In this document: positions 40,281-40,692 of the stretch, piece by piece
Layout of the letters: the number at the start of each line of letters is the position of its first letter
How positions within the stretch are numbered: position 1 is the stretch's first letter
Assembly (NCBI GenBank): GCA_017429695.1
Contig: JAFROK010000027.1
Location: 1-40,692, forward strand
Length of the DNA: 40,692 bases
From: Clostridia bacterium
GTDB lineage: Bacteria; Bacillota; Clostridia; Christensenellales; Aristaeellaceae
Direction of reading: 5' to 3'
Made by a program: the position numbers and the translations under genes
Notes under the pieces: generated by a model
What the model was told of the DNA's origin: nothing
Databases searched by the model: none
What the model saw: the letters and a program-made list of their open reading frames with translations, nothing else

Positions 40281-40352
40281 AATTAAACGCAGTCCACCGA
40301 CAAAATAATAGCAGGTACGCGACCTGCTGTAAACGGTGGACTGCGTTTAATT
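40281..40352. repeat. 19-bp inverted repeat with inner hairpin
   Basis: AATTAAACGCAGTCCACCG (40281-40299) and its exact reverse complement (40334-40352) flank a second stem, AGCAGGT (40310-40316) / ACCTGCT (40322-40328). There is no T-tract on either strand, so a transposon-end, MITE-like or leader structure is more likely than a terminator. Confidence 0.9.
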
Positions 40353-40594
40353 GCCGTTGAACTAAACCGCCCACGCGACCAAGTATGGGAAAAGTAAAAG
40401 TCGCAATGCCCCGAAATCAGAACGAAGGCGACAAGCCGGATAACCAAAGCAAAAAATTTCGAGGTGACTGAGATAGAAATTCATGTATAATGGGCATAGC
40501 TTCCCCCTCCCCAGCGGGCAATGGAACTGAAAGTATTCTGTTAAGACACAATTGGAGCATTCCCGTTAAGGGGTAAAAACGGAGGTTGAGAAAA

Positions 40595-40664
40595 GGAACC
40601 CCATCCCATAGAATATCGTTGGTAGCCGACCAAAGCACTAACGAAACCAATGGGGAGGAGTTCC
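40595..40664 (+). promoter_or_regulatory. Leader hairpin covering the Shine-Dalgarno of the edge gene
   Basis: GGAACCCCATCCCAT (40595-40609) can pair, at 12 of 15 positions, with ATGGGGAGGAGTTCC (40650-40664), which includes the ribosome site GGGGAGGAG. The loop contains nested CGTT/AACG and GGT/ACC pairs. Translation of the following gene would be blocked when the stem forms. A smaller CCGTT/AACGG stem lies at 40563-40582. Similar SD-masking leaders limit transposase translation in some insertion sequences; that comparison is inference. Confidence 0.5.
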
Positions 40665-40667
40665 AAG

Positions 40668-40692
40668 ATGAATTGTAAACTGAACGACAAGA
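40668..40692 (+). CDS. Start of a rightward gene, truncated by window edge
   Basis: The ATG at 40668 follows a strong ribosome site GGGGAGGAG by seven bases. Only eight codons are visible (MNCKLNDK), too few to identify a family. Its structured leader and the inverted repeat upstream are reminiscent of an insertion element, but this is only a guess. Confidence 0.5.

Larger units (their letters stand above)
40106..40667. other. Non-coding region upstream of the polysaccharide operon
   Basis: No supported gene lies in these 562 bases. The part up to 40280 is the probable leader region of the leftward operon; I found no strong promoter there. From 40281 it carries a 19-bp inverted repeat with an inner hairpin. 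The rest (40353-40667) is the leader of a rightward gene that runs off the edge, with a TATAAT at 40486-40491 whose -35 is poor (GGTGAC at 17 bp). Confidence 0.55.

Noticed and set aside
40105-40308. Rightward 67-codon frame upstream of the operon
   Set aside because: It overlaps the inverted repeat and has no motif or ribosome site; probably chance.

Overview
The window looks like a chromosomal segment of a low-to-mid GC Gram-positive gut or rumen anaerobe of the class Clostridia. The clues are EpsG-, VanZ-, DUF4422- and TupA-type genes, many strong AGGAGG-like ribosome sites, and short-period repeats in the gene gaps. A Christensenellales/Aristaeellaceae-like host is my best guess from general resemblance only. 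No rRNA, tRNA or CRISPR array was seen.

Region 1 (1-3640, read leftwards) holds a three-domain phosphonate enzyme (nucleotidyltransferase + cytidylyltransferase + PEP mutase). Next to it is a two-gene, toxin-antitoxin-like module: an XRE-type regulator fused to a DUF3990-type ADP-ribosyltransferase-like domain, plus a small coupled partner. This module has its own near-consensus promoter.

Region 2 (3670-8663) is the most unusual part. Two different BrxD/DUF2791-like P-loop ATPases and an unrecognised coiled-coil protein form one leftward operon that ends in a clear terminator. A compact XPB-like SF2 helicase is transcribed divergently from the same 197-bp intergenic region. None of the BREX hallmark genes (pglZ, pglX, brxC, brxL) is present. 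I read it as a candidate anti-phage or DNA-maintenance system, related in parts to BREX type 2 and Shango.

Region 3 (8793-40105, all leftwards) is a large cell-surface polysaccharide locus of about 27 genes. Starting at its 5' (right) end it encodes two membrane proteins, one with a YD-repeat tail. Then come a full-length PglF-like UDP-sugar 4,6-dehydratase and a catalytic-domain-less paralogue, a DegT aminotransferase and the initiating phosphosugar transferase. A GNAT/FemAB-like acyltransferase and a run of glycosyltransferases follow, including GT11 and DUF616 types, with an EpsG polymerase. After these lie a flippase, DUF362, TupA-like ATP-grasp and DUF4422 proteins, and then the uronate enzymes: a galacturonokinase-like GHMP kinase, a sugar-1-P nucleotidyltransferase, Ugd and UDP-glucuronate 4-epimerase. 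The left end carries RfbD, an O-antigen ligase/Wzy-like protein, another GT2, a second flippase, VanZ and RfbC. The predicted product is an undecaprenyl-linked, uronate- and deoxysugar-containing glycan (rhamnose from RfbC/RfbD, an acylated 4-amino sugar from PglF/DegT). The duplicated flippases and polymerase-type proteins suggest two glycans or a fused locus. rfbA, rfbB and chain-length/tyrosine-kinase genes are not in the window.

The polysaccharide locus is peppered with non-coding structure. There are four related palindromic GGGGAC/GTCCCC elements, a dispersed TCATYCTGAGCG repeat that becomes a tandem array at 35568, and short-period repeats that often supply stop codons. An AT-rich island at 12700-13830 carries perfect AACGCAG palindromes and a UPF0175-type antitoxin gene. 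The right edge (40281-40692) has a 19-bp inverted repeat and the start of a rightward gene whose Shine-Dalgarno lies in a predicted stem, possibly the edge of an insertion element.
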